Source of the DNA: Xanthobacteraceae bacterium
GTDB lineage: Bacteria; Pseudomonadota; Alphaproteobacteria; Rhizobiales; Xanthobacteraceae
Assembly: GCA_028290465.1 (NCBI GenBank)
Contig: JAQGJU010000027.1
Coordinates: 1 to 64,000 of the forward strand
Reading direction: 5' to 3'
DNA: 64,000 bases
Both the position numbers and the translations under genes were made by a program. The notes under the pieces are model-generated. The model was not told where the DNA came from and searched no databases. It worked only from the letters and a program-made list of their open reading frames with translations. Of the stretch, positions 15,594 to 24,640 are shown piece by piece (positions within the stretch are counted from its first letter, which is position 1; every line of letters starts with the position of its first letter).

Positions 15594-16667
15594 TTACGCC
15601 GCCGCCTTCTTGCGGTTGGCCTCGAGGCGGGCGTCGACCAGGGCCACCTGGGCGTCGATCGCCGGATGGCTCATGCCCTTCTGCTTGGCGATGAGCTGCA
15701 CCAGCTTGTCGGCGCGTTCGATGTTCGGCGCGCCGTTCTGCAGCGCGCGGGCGGCCGAGGCCGGACGCGACAGGCTCTGCGCCGCGGCGGCGTATTTCTC
15801 GAACGGCACCAGATCGCTCGGCGAGGCGCCGAGCTTGACGCACAGGTCGAACACGAAATTATACACTGACTTCGACTCTTCGATGTCGGTGTGCACGGCT
15901 TCCTGCGCGGTCCGCATGCCGTCCTTGGTGATGGTGCGATAATTGCCGGCGAGCAGCATTGACCATTTGGCGAGCGGCACGAAGATCGAATCGTGCAGCT
16001 TGAGCTTCACCGGCAGTTCGATCTTGCCTTCCGGCGTGTCGAAGCGGATCGCCTCGATGTCGGCCTGCAGCTTGCGAATGATTTCGTTGTGCTTCTCGTC
16101 GTCGAACTTCGCGACCTTGAAGTTGGTCGGCAGCGTGACCTGCAGCACATTGACCTTTTCTTCCGGCGGGCGGATCGCCTGCGGGTCCGGGCTGCACAAC
16201 GTCAAGGTGGCCGGATCGAAGCTGTCCCACACCGTCGGATCGGTATAGGCCGGCTTGAGCGCCTCATAGTCGAGGCCCGGGATGCGCTTCACATACGGCA
16301 GCGGCGGCATGTTCATGATCGACATGCAGGGCACCCGCGATTTCGCGACCGCATCGAGCAGTTCGCGCACGCCCGGCGAGCGGTATTGCGGCTCCTGCAT
16401 GGCGAGGCCGATCAGGTCAAAGTCCTTCGGGTTCACGTCGCCCGTGCCGGCGGCCTTCACCTTGCCGGGCAGCTTGCGCGAGTCGATCTCGACCGGGTCC
16501 TTGCGGCCCTTGACCGGCAGGCGGACGCGAAAGCCTTCGGCGTTGATCAGGTCGGCCTCGGCCGGCAGGCACACCAGCGTGACGTTGTGTCCGCCGAACA
16601 TCATCTTGGAGGCCAGAAGCGAGCCATAGGACGCGCCCATGATCAGGATGTTGTAGTTCGTTGCCAT
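15594..16667 (-). CDS. ketopantoate reductase-like protein
   Basis: A 357-residue protein of the ApbA/PanE-like 6-phosphogluconate dehydrogenase superfamily. The N-terminal Rossmann motif is atypical (ILIMGASYGSLLASKMM, residues 7-23, GxSxGxxxA-like instead of GxGxxG), and a C-terminal helical domain follows. At 357 residues it is longer than E. coli PanE (about 300). Start at 16667 follows GGAGCAGCGCC. True PanE Lys/Asn/Glu catalytic positions are not obvious to me, so a dedicated role in pantothenate synthesis is doubtful; it may reduce another 2-keto acid. Single gene, with a promoter presumably in the 190-base gap up to 16857. Confidence 0.7.
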   Translation of the reverse strand: MATNYNILIMGASYGSLLASKMMFGGHNVTLVCLPAEADLINAEGFRVRLPVKGRKDPVEIDSRKLPGKVKAAGTGDVNPKDFDLIGLAMQEPQYRSPGVRELLDAVAKSRVPCMSIMNMPPLPYVKRIPGLDYEALKPAYTDPTVWDSFDPATLTLCSPDPQAIRPPEEKVNVLQVTLPTNFKVAKFDDEKHNEIIRKLQADIEAIRFDTPEGKIELPVKLKLHDSIFVPLAKWSMLLAGNYRTITKDGMRTAQEAVHTDIEESKSVYNFVFDLCVKLGASPSDLVPFEKYAAAAQSLSRPASAARALQNGAPNIERADKLVQLIAKQKGMSHPAIDAQVALVDARLEANRKKAAA

Positions 16668-16857
16668 GGCGCTGCTCCGTGTCATGCGTTTAAGGGAAGA
16701 AAGGAGAGGGTTACAGCACGGGCAATAGCCCGGCGATGTGAATGCGAGGGCCAACCCTATTGAGGTCGCTCGCCGGATGCAATGCAGACGCGAACCTGTC
16801 GATTGGTTCGCTGTAATGGTTCGCTGTGAGCGTTGCGAAAGTTCACAATTTGAAAAT

Positions 16858-17442
16858 TCAGGCGCGCTTGGCGGGGGCCGCCAATTGCACGAGTTGTGCC
16901 CGCACCGATTCGAGAATCTCCATTGAGAGTTCGGGCGCGGACCGCGCCGTCGCGCGCGCCAGCGTCATGCCGCCGACCATCGCCGACAACATCAGTATTC
17001 CCTGTGCGCGCGGCGTGCCGGCCGGGAGACGTTCCATCAGGCCGTCGATGAAGCGTTCGACACCCTGGGCGCTGCGGCGTTGCACGTCTTCGCCCTGGCG
17101 CGCGAGGTCGGACGCATTGGCGGCCATCGGGCAGCCATCGCCCGGAAGGTCGCGGTGCCGCTCCGACAGGTAATTGTCGAGATAGGCCGACAGATCTTGC
17201 GTCGTCGCGGCCTCGCCGCCCGGCAGCCGCGCCAGGCTGTTGGCAAAGTTCTGGCCGCAGGCCTCGGCGGCCAATGCGTCCTTAGACGCGAAGTGCCCGT
17301 AGAAGCCGCCATGGGTCAGCCCGGCGGCCTTGGTGATCTCGGCAACGCCGACTCCGTCGAAGCCCCGTTCGCGAAACAGCCGCCCGGCTGCCTGGACGAT
17401 CGCGTTGCGATGCTCGGCCGCCTTTTCCTTTGTGACTTTCAC
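16858..17442 (-). CDS. TetR/AcrR family transcriptional regulator
   Basis: A 194-residue TetR-type repressor. The N-terminal helix-turn-helix is clear: IVQAAGRLFRERGFDGVGV then EITKAAGLTHGGFYGHFASK. The C-terminal part is a ligand-binding helical domain with LSAMVGGMTLARATA. I start it at GTG 17442, which has GGGAGGC six to eight bases upstream; the longer frame to 17508 would start inside the operator. It is divergent from the MFS gene at 17620, and a perfect 16-base inverted repeat lies between them, so it should repress itself and the transporter until an effector binds. Confidence 0.9.
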   Translation of the reverse strand: MKVTKEKAAEHRNAIVQAAGRLFRERGFDGVGVAEITKAAGLTHGGFYGHFASKDALAAEACGQNFANSLARLPGGEAATTQDLSAYLDNYLSERHRDLPGDGCPMAANASDLARQGEDVQRRSAQGVERFIDGLMERLPAGTPRAQGILMLSAMVGGMTLARATARSAPELSMEILESVRAQLVQLAAPAKRA

Positions 17443-17485
17443 CCATGCCTCCCAGCGCCTAACGAGGAGGCGCTTGACAATAAAC

Positions 17486-17524
17486 ATTATGTTCGTCATG
17501 AATATCAATCATGACGAACATAAT
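17486..17524. promoter_or_regulatory. TetR operator, perfect inverted repeat
   Basis: Arms ATTATGTTCGTCATGA (17486-17501) and TCATGACGAACATAAT (17509-17524) are exact complements around the seven-base spacer ATATCAA. A TTGACA hexamer at 17474-17479 lies next to it. The site sits between divergent tetR and MFS genes, the standard position for a TetR operator controlling both. Confidence 0.88.
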
Positions 17525-17619
17525 GATAGGCAGCGCCGACCGATAATACAAGCTTGTCATTGGGTTAGGTTCCATCGACAGGGCCGCCGGCGTCTTGCGC
17601 AAAGGATCGGGCACACATC

Positions 17620-18942
17620 ATGGCATCCGGGATTTCCGCGCGCATCGCCGCCAGTCTGGCCCGGCGCGACATTCATTACGGCTGGGTGGTCGCGGCCGTC
17701 ACGTTCCTGACCATGCTGGTAACGGCTGGCGCGGTCGGCGCACCCGGTGTGCTGATCCTGCCGCTGCAACAGGAATTCGGCTGGCAGACCGCCGAGATTT
17801 CATCCGCGCTGGCGATCCGGCTGCTGCTGTTCGGCATCATGGGACCGTTCGCGGCGGCGCTGATGAACCGCTATGGCGTGCGCCGCATCGCGATGACCGC
17901 GCTGACGCTGATCGCCTCCGGCCTGTTGCTGTCATTGGCGATGACGAAGGTGTGGCATCTCATTTTGCTATGGGGCTTCGTGGTCGGGTTCGGCACCGGG
18001 CTGACCGCGCTGGTGCTCGGCGCCACGGTCGCCACGCGCTGGTTTAACGAGCGGCGCGGCCTTGTCGTCGGACTGCTGACCGCGAGTTCGGCGACCGGGC
18101 AACTGGTGTTCCTGCCGCTGCTCGCGAGCCTGACCGATCATTTCGGCTGGCGCATGTCGCTGGCGGTGGTCTGCGCGCTGATCGTCGTCGCCGTGCTGGC
18201 CGTCCTCGCATTGATGCGCGACCGGCCGTCCGATGTCGGTCTCGCGCCCTATGGGGCCGATCTCAATGAAGCCACGGCTGCGCCAGCCGCGCCGACGACC
18301 GCAACGGCAGCGATCTTCTGGGCGCCGATCCTGGCGCTGCGCGATGCAGCGCGCACGCGGGTGTTCTGGGTGCTGTTCGGCACTTTCTTCATCTGCGGCG
18401 CCAGTACCAATGGGTTGATCCAGACCCATTTCATTCCACTCTGCGCCGACTTCGCGCTGCCGGCGGTCGGCGCCGCCAGCGTGCTCGCTTTGATGGGGGT
18501 GTTCGATTTCGTCGGCACCGTCGCGTCGGGCTGGCTGTCGGACCGCTACGATAATCGCTGGCTGCTGTTCTGGTATTACGGCTTGCGCGGGCTGTCGCTG
18601 CTCTATCTGCCGTTCACCGATTTTACATTTTACGGCCTGTCGGTGTTCGCGATGTTCTATGGGCTCGACTGGATCGCGACCGTGCCGCCGACCGTCAAGC
18701 TGGCAGCCGCGACGTTCGGCCGCGAGCGCGCCGGCATGGTGTTCGGCTGGATCTTCGCCGGGCATCAGCTTGGCGCCGCCAGCGCGGCTTTCGGCGCTGG
18801 CCTGTCGCGTACCGTGCTGTCGAGCTACCTGCCGGCATTCTTCGTTGCCGGTGCATTGTGCCTGATCGCGGCGGCGCTGGTGCTGACGCTCGACAAGCGC
18901 GAGCGTCAGCCGGCAAAAGCGCCGGTCGCGGTGGCGGCGTAA
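17620..18942 (+). CDS. MFS transporter
   Basis: Major facilitator superfamily permease of 440 residues with 12 predicted membrane segments, from YGWVVAAVTFLTMLV near residue 24 to the last around 415. The loop 2-3 has MNRYGVRRI in place of the consensus GxxxDRxGRR, and the second half shows WLSDRYDNRW. The outline resembles OFA/monocarboxylate-type MFS proteins (IHYGWVVAAVTF opening). Substrate unknown: monocarboxylate uptake or drug efflux are both possible. It is divergent from the TetR gene, with the operator between them, so expression is probably effector-induced. It ends 15 bases from the convergent DUF4173 gene. Confidence 0.87.
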   Translation: MASGISARIAASLARRDIHYGWVVAAVTFLTMLVTAGAVGAPGVLILPLQQEFGWQTAEISSALAIRLLLFGIMGPFAAALMNRYGVRRIAMTALTLIASGLLLSLAMTKVWHLILLWGFVVGFGTGLTALVLGATVATRWFNERRGLVVGLLTASSATGQLVFLPLLASLTDHFGWRMSLAVVCALIVVAVLAVLALMRDRPSDVGLAPYGADLNEATAAPAAPTTATAAIFWAPILALRDAARTRVFWVLFGTFFICGASTNGLIQTHFIPLCADFALPAVGAASVLALMGVFDFVGTVASGWLSDRYDNRWLLFWYYGLRGLSLLYLPFTDFTFYGLSVFAMFYGLDWIATVPPTVKLAAATFGRERAGMVFGWIFAGHQLGAASAAFGAGLSRTVLSSYLPAFFVAGALCLIAAALVLTLDKRERQPAKAPVAVAA

Positions 18943-18957
18943 GGTGATGCGGGATCG

Positions 18958-20580
18958 TCAGTTCCAGAACCAACCGCGTCTAACCGCCGCCGCTGAGGCA
19001 TCGGAAGATTTGGCCTCGGCGTTGCGCGTCTTCTTCAGGTAACGCGCGAGGCGCCAATCGCGATAGCTCCAGGTGCGCCAGTCGAGCATCGTGGCTTCAT
19101 GTATGACAGCAATCTGGGAACGGCGCACTTGCATGCAGGACGCCGTGTTTGCCGGAGGCTGATTTCGGATGTAGCAGGGCACTAATAGCGGAGAGGTGCT
19201 CTGGGATATAAGTCGGTCAATCGCGGGAATTGCTTGTGGTCCCAGACTCAATAGATATTGCACGTCTAGCTTCACGCCTTGGCCCGACACCTCGCGGCTA
19301 TGCGCGACGTTGTAGTCGGCGATGAGCTTCGGAAAACTGACATAGCCGCACAGATACAGCGTGAGCGACAGCGCGCCGAGATTCATGCCGATCAGCCAGC
19401 CGTTGGATCGTCGCAGCACCATCCGGGCCACGATCAGGATCAGCCCTAATGCGACGAGACCCATCCAGACAAAGGCGGCGATGCGCCAATAGGTCAGCGA
19501 ATAGATCTCCACATAGAGATCGAGACGCAGGATCGACGACACCACCAGCATCACGTTCTGCACGGTGAACAAGAACACGAGGTTGCGAATGAGCGGCGAG
19601 CGCTCGGCGTCGCTGGATGGCCGCGTCGCCACGATAACGAACGCGGCGGCCAAAAGGGCCGTAACGATCAGCGGATAGGCGCCGCGATGCGCGTAGCTGG
19701 CGTAACTCATGCCGTCGGGCAGCGCGATGCCGCCCCACAGATAAGCGATGTCGAGCGTGGTCTGAAACGCGAACAACAGGTTGAACAGGATCAGCGAACG
19801 CAGGACCGCGGCCCTGCCGAACAGCTCGGTCGGAAGCGTCGGTAAAAACTCTTGAGGTGTCGGCCCCTGGAATTCCGCCTCCACAGCGCTGCGCAGTTTG
19901 CTGCGGACGCGCAGGAAGACAAACGGCCAGACGATCGAAGTCACCATCGCCCACAAGAGCATCCGGCTCAGGCTGAGATGACGGAACAACGACTTCCAAT
20001 CGAACACCGTCAACCAGCCTTCGATCAGCGGATTGGCGGATGCGAACAGCATCAGGAATATCGAGCCAAGGGCGAGCGGAACGATCCATGTGGTCCAGGC
20101 AATGCCTCCAATGCGCGACGGGCCTTTCGGCCGGCTCCGGTGGAGTTGTTGAAGGTCGACGACGGCCCGCCAGGAGCCATCGATCAGCAGAATGACCGCG
20201 TCGATGATCCGGTCGCGCAACGCGGCGCCGGCCTCGCCCGCGACGGTGACGGCGAAATACGCGGTGGCGAGCGCGCCGAAGAGAATCGCAAGCGGGCTTG
20301 GCTCGATGAAAATCGGAATGACGGCGAGGACTAAGACGGCCGCCGCGCCCAAAACTTTGCTTCTGCTCGCGTGCGTCTTGTTCGCGACCGCGGCCCCAAT
20401 GGCCAGCGCCAGCAGGAACAGCGCCGCCGACAGGCCGATGGCGTGGCCGTAGAACAGCCAGTCGGCCAGCGCCACGAGCGCAATCGCGAGGCTGTGCGGA
20501 GGAAGGGTTCGAGGCGGGCTGTCGGGCGCGGAAACCGGTTCGGCCAACGGTCCAATTTGTTCGGCTGCGGCTTCAGTCAT
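18958..20580 (-). CDS. DUF4173-type membrane protein
   Basis: A 540-residue polytopic inner-membrane protein with roughly 12 hydrophobic segments, the first at residues 30-50 and the last near 400-420, then a soluble C terminus containing LDVQYLLSLGPQAIPAID and Cys residues (PLLVPCYIRN, TASCMQVRR). The central WYKSLFRHLSLSR-like region (WKSLFRHLSLSRMLLW) and IYSLTYWRIAAFVWMGLV match my memory of DUF4153/DUF4173 proteins. Function is unknown. The start overlaps the end of a 70-residue gene upstream by eight bases, so the pair is probably one operon. No regulator is adjacent. Confidence 0.75.
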   Translation of the reverse strand: MTEAAAEQIGPLAEPVSAPDSPPRTLPPHSLAIALVALADWLFYGHAIGLSAALFLLALAIGAAVANKTHASRSKVLGAAAVLVLAVIPIFIEPSPLAILFGALATAYFAVTVAGEAGAALRDRIIDAVILLIDGSWRAVVDLQQLHRSRPKGPSRIGGIAWTTWIVPLALGSIFLMLFASANPLIEGWLTVFDWKSLFRHLSLSRMLLWAMVTSIVWPFVFLRVRSKLRSAVEAEFQGPTPQEFLPTLPTELFGRAAVLRSLILFNLLFAFQTTLDIAYLWGGIALPDGMSYASYAHRGAYPLIVTALLAAAFVIVATRPSSDAERSPLIRNLVFLFTVQNVMLVVSSILRLDLYVEIYSLTYWRIAAFVWMGLVALGLILIVARMVLRRSNGWLIGMNLGALSLTLYLCGYVSFPKLIADYNVAHSREVSGQGVKLDVQYLLSLGPQAIPAIDRLISQSTSPLLVPCYIRNQPPANTASCMQVRRSQIAVIHEATMLDWRTWSYRDWRLARYLKKTRNAEAKSSDASAAAVRRGWFWN

Positions 20581-20785
20581 GACTCGAGCGCTCCGCGCGG
20601 CGGACCGGCGTCAGGCTTCGCCGGAACTGCAATACGCGTGCGGAGGGCCGTTCAGGCGTCGGGCACAGCCACCAGCCATCGTCGCGCAGCCGTTGCGGCA
20701 GGCGTATCCGTGCGATGACGGGTAGGGTATTCGCCTGCGGCTTGCTCGACGATTGCCAAGCTTGTGTCGGATCTATCTTGCTCAT
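20573..20785 (-). CDS. small hypothetical protein upstream of DUF4173 gene
   Basis: A 70-residue basic protein (MSKIDPTQAWQSSSKPQ...) with no membrane segment. The ATG at 20785 is preceded by GGGAGCGACACC, a good ribosome site, and its stop overlaps the start of the DUF4173 gene by eight bases. That coupling, rather than homology, is the reason to accept it. Function unknown. Confidence 0.55.
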   Translation of the reverse strand: MSKIDPTQAWQSSSKPQANTLPVIARIRLPQRLRDDGWWLCPTPERPSARVLQFRRSLTPVRRAERSSHD

Positions 20786-20943
20786 GGTGTCGCTCCCAAG
20801 TGGTGCTTCCTGTTTGGCGGACAGCACGTGAGAGCGTGAGCGTGATGATCAGGATTGTTCGGCCGGAGCGCGTCGCAATGCGCCACCCGGCTGGCGGCCG
20901 GGTGCTGACTTGTGCGGCGTTGTACGGTGGCCCCTGAGCGGGA

Positions 20944-21939
20944 CTAAGCCGCCGCTTCGCTGGCAAACTTCGCACGGTCGTGCGGCGCCGTGAAGTCGAG
21001 CGTCGGTCCGATCGGCACGATGCCGGTCGGGTTCACCTGAAGCTGCGCGCCGTAATAGTGCTTCTTGATGTGCTCGAGGCTGACCGTGTCGGACACGCCC
21101 GGCACTTGATACAGCTCGCGCAGATAGTTCGACAGGTTCGGATAATCCGCGATGCGCCGTATGTTGCATTTGAAATGCGAGAAATACACCGCGTCAAATC
21201 GCAACAGCGTCACGAACAGCCGCCAGTCGGCCTCAGTGATCCGGCTGCCGGCGAGATAACGCTGCCGCGACAGTCGCGCCTCCGTCTCGTCGAGCGTCTT
21301 GAACAATGCGCGCGCGGCTTCTTCGTAGGCGTCCTGCGTGGTCGCGAAGCCGGCCCGGTAGACGCCGTTATTGACGGTCTCGTAGATCGGCTTGTTCACG
21401 CGGTCGATTTCTTCGCGCAGCGCCGCCGGATAATAGTCGGCGGTGTCGCCGGTCAGCGCATTGAATGCGCTGTTGAACATCCGGATGACCTCGGACGATT
21501 CATTGTTGACGATGGTTTGGCGCTGCTTGTCCCACAGCACCGGCACGGTGACGCGTCCGGTGAACTTCGGATCGGCCAGCAGATAGATTTCGGCCAGCGT
21601 GTTCTTGTGGTTCGCACCGTCAGGCACCATGCCCGGATAGGGCGAGAACTCCCAGCCGCGCTTCACATTAATGGGCGCCACGACCGACACCGAAATGATG
21701 TCTTCCAGCTTCTTCAATTTGCGGAAGATCAAGGTGCGGTGCGCCCACGGGCAGGCCAGCGACACATAAAGATGATAGCGCCCGGCCTCGGCCTTGAACC
21801 CGCCATCGCCGCTCGGGCCGGCGCCGCCGTCCGGCGTCACCCAATGGCGGAACTTGGTCGGCTGGCGCAGGAAGCGCCCGTCCTTGCTTTCCGGCGCGGG
21901 AGGCTGATCCCGCCAAATGCCATCGACCAGCAATCCCAT
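20944..21939 (-). CDS. glutathionyl-hydroquinone reductase (Xi-class GST)
   Basis: A 331-residue Xi-class glutathione transferase of the YqjG/EcM4 type, which removes glutathione from glutathionyl-hydroquinones. The catalytic Cys63 sits in the class motif SLACPWAHRTL, followed by VNNESSEVIRMFNSAF and the C-terminal helical domain with the conserved RFDAVYFSHFKCNIRRI and NPTGIVPIGP. The N-terminal GRFLRQPTKFRHWV also fits the family. Cytoplasmic. It may detoxify quinones produced by the aromatic catabolism encoded elsewhere in the window; that link is inference. Confidence 0.92.
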   Translation of the reverse strand: MGLLVDGIWRDQPPAPESKDGRFLRQPTKFRHWVTPDGGAGPSGDGGFKAEAGRYHLYVSLACPWAHRTLIFRKLKKLEDIISVSVVAPINVKRGWEFSPYPGMVPDGANHKNTLAEIYLLADPKFTGRVTVPVLWDKQRQTIVNNESSEVIRMFNSAFNALTGDTADYYPAALREEIDRVNKPIYETVNNGVYRAGFATTQDAYEEAARALFKTLDETEARLSRQRYLAGSRITEADWRLFVTLLRFDAVYFSHFKCNIRRIADYPNLSNYLRELYQVPGVSDTVSLEHIKKHYYGAQLQVNPTGIVPIGPTLDFTAPHDRAKFASEAAA

Positions 21940-22002
21940 GGTACTCTCCGTGATCTGTCAGGCGCTATCTAGGGGTTCGCAGCGGCCAGCGCATCCCCCC
22001 GC

Positions 22003-23262
22003 TTAGGTTTCGTCGGCATTGGTGATGAGCCGCGCGCCGCGCTGCCAAGTGACGTAATTCCACAGCCAGCTGAAGGCGACGACAAAACGGTTGCGCACGC
22101 CGATCAGAAAATAGACGTGCGCGAGGCACCAGAACAGCCAGCCGATAAAGCCGCGTATGCGTATCCGGCCGAACGACACCACGGCGGCCTTGCGGCCGAC
22201 GGTGGCGAGTTCGCCATAGTGTCGATAGGCGAAGGCGGCGGTCGGTGATTGGCCGGCGATGCGGGCCGCGATCAATTTGCCGACATAGCGGCCCATCTGC
22301 TTGGCGGCCGGCGCGATGCCGGGCACCGGCTGGCCGTCGCTGGTCTGCACCGACGCGACGTCGCCGATGACGAAGATCTCGGGCCGGCCCGGCAGCGACA
22401 GATCGCGGTTCACCTTGACCCGGCCGGCGCGGTCGCGCTCGGCCTGCGTCCAGTCCGCGACTGGCGTGGCCTCGACGCCGGCCGCCCATACCAAAGTGGC
22501 GGCATCGATCCGTCCCTTGTCGGTGCCGACGCCGTGCGCGTCGCAGCCTTGCACCATGGTGGCGGTCTGCACATCGACGCCCATGCGCTCCAGCGCGCTC
22601 TGCGCGTAGGCCGACAGCGATTCCGGAAAGGCCGGCAGCACGCGGGGGCCGCCCTCGACCATGACGATGCGGGCGGTGCGCGGATCGATGCGGCGGAATT
22701 CGCCGGCCAGCGCATGCCGGGCCAGCTCGGCGACGGCGCCCGCCATTTCGACGCCGGTAGGACCGCCGCCGACAATGACGAAGGTCAGGAGACGCTTCCG
22801 CTCGGCGTCGTCTTCGGCGAGTTCGGCGTGCTCGAACGCCAGCAGCAGCCGGCGGCGCAGCGTCGTCGCGTCCTCGATACTTTTGAGGCCCGGTGCGACG
22901 GTCGCCCAATCGTCATGGCCGAAATAGGAATGCGTCACGCCGGTCGCGACAATCAAATGGTCGTACGGATAGCTCGACGGACCGGCCAGCACGCGGCGCC
23001 CCACGACATCGATGCCGGTCACGTCGGCCATCAGCACCCGCGCGTTGGCTTGGCGGGCCGCGATGGCCCGGATCGGCCAGGCGATCTCGGCAGGCGACAG
23101 CGCGGCGGTCGCGACCTGATAGAGCAGCGGCTGGAAGCAATGATGGTTGCGCCGGTCGAGCAGGGTGATGTCGGCCCTGGATTTGGCCAGTGCCTTCATG
23201 GCCTCCAGCCCGGCGAAACCGCCGCCGATGATGACTACGCGGGGCAGGCTGGAGGAGAGCAT
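22003..23262 (-). CDS. ndh: type II NADH dehydrogenase (NDH-2)
   Basis: A 419-residue flavoprotein with two dinucleotide folds: VVIIGGGFAGLEAM at residue 9 for FAD and FVIVGGGPTGVEMAG near 165 for NADH. The family stretches QPLLYQVATAALSPAEIAWPIR and ATGVTHSYFGHDDW are present, as is FVIGDVAS for FAD binding. The C-terminal FIGWLFWCLAHVYFLIG and FSWLWNYVTW form amphipathic/hydrophobic helices that attach such enzymes to the inner membrane. It oxidises NADH and reduces quinone without pumping protons. Single gene; regulation is not evident. Confidence 0.92.
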   Translation of the reverse strand: MLSSSLPRVVIIGGGFAGLEAMKALAKSRADITLLDRRNHHCFQPLLYQVATAALSPAEIAWPIRAIAARQANARVLMADVTGIDVVGRRVLAGPSSYPYDHLIVATGVTHSYFGHDDWATVAPGLKSIEDATTLRRRLLLAFEHAELAEDDAERKRLLTFVIVGGGPTGVEMAGAVAELARHALAGEFRRIDPRTARIVMVEGGPRVLPAFPESLSAYAQSALERMGVDVQTATMVQGCDAHGVGTDKGRIDAATLVWAAGVEATPVADWTQAERDRAGRVKVNRDLSLPGRPEIFVIGDVASVQTSDGQPVPGIAPAAKQMGRYVGKLIAARIAGQSPTAAFAYRHYGELATVGRKAAVVSFGRIRIRGFIGWLFWCLAHVYFLIGVRNRFVVAFSWLWNYVTWQRGARLITNADET

Positions 23263-23575
23263 GCGGGATTCCGGACTTTCGAATCGACCGGTAACCGGAC
23301 GGGTACCGGAAGAAGATTAGCATGCCCGGGCGGCCACAGCCGCGCGGCGCGCCGTGGGCTGCCCATCGGCCGGGGTATGGATCGCCGGCCGGCCTTGGGC
23401 GCGGGCGCATGACATTTGTCCGCCCAGGTGCTAGAGCGCGTCCAGCAAAAGTGGATACCGGTTTTGCGTCCGGACGCGCTCTAACACTATAGAAAGACGC
23501 GTTTTCTTCACGCGAAGTGGCTTCCACTTTGCTTGAAAACGCTGAGTGCGGCCTGCCGGGTTGAGAAATTGGGCG
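23263..23575. other. intergenic region carrying a dispersed repeat
   Basis: Between the divergent ndh and acetyltransferase genes. The first half is plain GC-rich sequence, the second half is the palindromic repeat at 23432-23543. No gene is supported. Confidence 0.5.
23432..23543. repeat. TAGAGCGCGTCC palindromic repeat, copy 1
   Basis: Arms TAGAGCGCGTCC (23432-23443) and the exact complement (23472-23483), followed by a second imperfect stem GACGCGTTTTCTTC...GAAAACGC. Copy 2 at 38922-39038 shares the first stem and loop almost base for base. Confidence 0.85.
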
Positions 23576-24088
23576 ATGAGCGATCTTTCCCTGACCATTC
23601 TGCCGGAAACGGCCGACGACGCCGCCGCGATCGAGCGCCTGCATGAGCGCACCTTCGGGCCTGGCCGCTATGTGCTGACCGCGTACCGGCTGCGCGAGGG
23701 CCGCGGCCACCGGCCGGACCTGTCGTTCACGGCGCGGGTCGGCACCCTGCTGATCGGCTCGACCCGGCTGACCCCGGTCTGTGTCGGCGACGTGAAGGCG
23801 CTGATGCTCGGGCCGCTGACCGTCGAGCCGCCGTTCCGCGAGCGCGGCGTCGGCAAGGCGCTGATCGAACGGGCGCTGGCGGAGGCCAAGAAGCGCGGCC
23901 ATCGGCTGGTGCTGCTGGTCGGCGACGAGCCGTATTACGGCCGCTTCGGTTTTAAGCCTATCCCGCGCCGGCAGGTCATGATGCCGGGACCGGTCAATCC
24001 GGCACGGCTGCTGGTGCTGGAGCTGGTCGAAGGCGCGTTCGCTGGTGTGACCGGCACCGTACGGCCTGATTGGGAACTGCCGGCCTGA
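23576..24088 (+). CDS. GNAT family N-acetyltransferase
   Basis: A 170-residue GNAT acetyltransferase of the YhbS type. The acetyl-CoA site is LTVEPPFRERGVGKALIERAL (R/Q-x-x-G-x-G/A motif), preceded by KALMLGPL and followed by LVLLVGDEPYYGRFGFKPI, which is typical of YhbS-like proteins. The first ATG with a complete domain is at 23576. It begins 32 bases after a palindromic repeat. Substrate unknown. Confidence 0.88.
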   Translation: MSDLSLTILPETADDAAAIERLHERTFGPGRYVLTAYRLREGRGHRPDLSFTARVGTLLIGSTRLTPVCVGDVKALMLGPLTVEPPFRERGVGKALIERALAEAKKRGHRLVLLVGDEPYYGRFGFKPIPRRQVMMPGPVNPARLLVLELVEGAFAGVTGTVRPDWELPA

Positions 24089-24263
24089 CCGTCGGTGGCC
24101 GCGCAACAGCAACGCAAGAAAACGGCCTGTCATCCGATTGATTTAATTAGGGATGGCCAGAATATTTTATTGCGCTGCACGCAGCGGGCTTGCCGAACTG
24201 CACGCTCCGGGGCATCTGGCAGGGACAGGCGCCGCAGCGGCGCCGCCGCCAGCGAGACAACCC

Positions 24264-24560
24264 ATGAAAATGCTTGCCAGTCTCCTCGCCGCCGCCGTCC
24301 TGACGGCCTCGGCGACCGCCCCGGTCCAAGCCCAGCAACTCGATCTGTCCACCGTGAAGTGCAAGGAATTCCTCGCTTCCGGCAAGGACAATATCGGCTA
24401 CATCCTGATGTGGCTCGAAGGCTATTACAGCGACGAGAAGGCACCGCCGGTCGTCGATTTCGACAAGATGAAGACCAATGGCGGCAAGCTCGGCGAGTAC
24501 TGCGCCAAGAACGCCGACCACAGCCTGATCACGGCCGCCGACGCGGTGCTGGTGAAGTAG
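24264..24560 (+). CDS. HdeA/HdeB family periplasmic protein
   Basis: A 98-residue secreted protein: signal peptide at residues 1-24 (MLASLLAAAVLTASATAPVQA), then an HdeA-type core with Cys in TVKCKEFLA and GEYCAKN, expected to form the family disulfide, and ILMWLEGYYSDEKAPP and DHSLITAADAV. HdeA/HdeB are acid-activated periplasmic chaperones in enterobacteria; in alphaproteobacteria the role is less certain. I use the ATG directly before the signal peptide. Single gene. Confidence 0.88.
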   Translation: MKMLASLLAAAVLTASATAPVQAQQLDLSTVKCKEFLASGKDNIGYILMWLEGYYSDEKAPPVVDFDKMKTNGGKLGEYCAKNADHSLITAADAVLVK

Positions 24561-24589
24561 TCAGGTCGGCCATCAAGGCCAACGGTCTT

Positions 24590-24625
24590 TGACGTCATGC
24601 CAGCGACCAGCGCGGCATGACGTCA
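24590..24625. terminator. bidirectional terminator-like hairpin
   Basis: Twelve-base perfect arms TGACGTCATGCC (24590-24601) and GGCATGACGTCA (24614-24625) around a 12-base loop, in the 80-base gap between the converging hdeA-like and zinc-ribbon genes. No long T tract, so either a bidirectional stop or a repeat remnant. Confidence 0.55.
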
Positions 24626-24640
24626 TATGTCTAGCTATGT

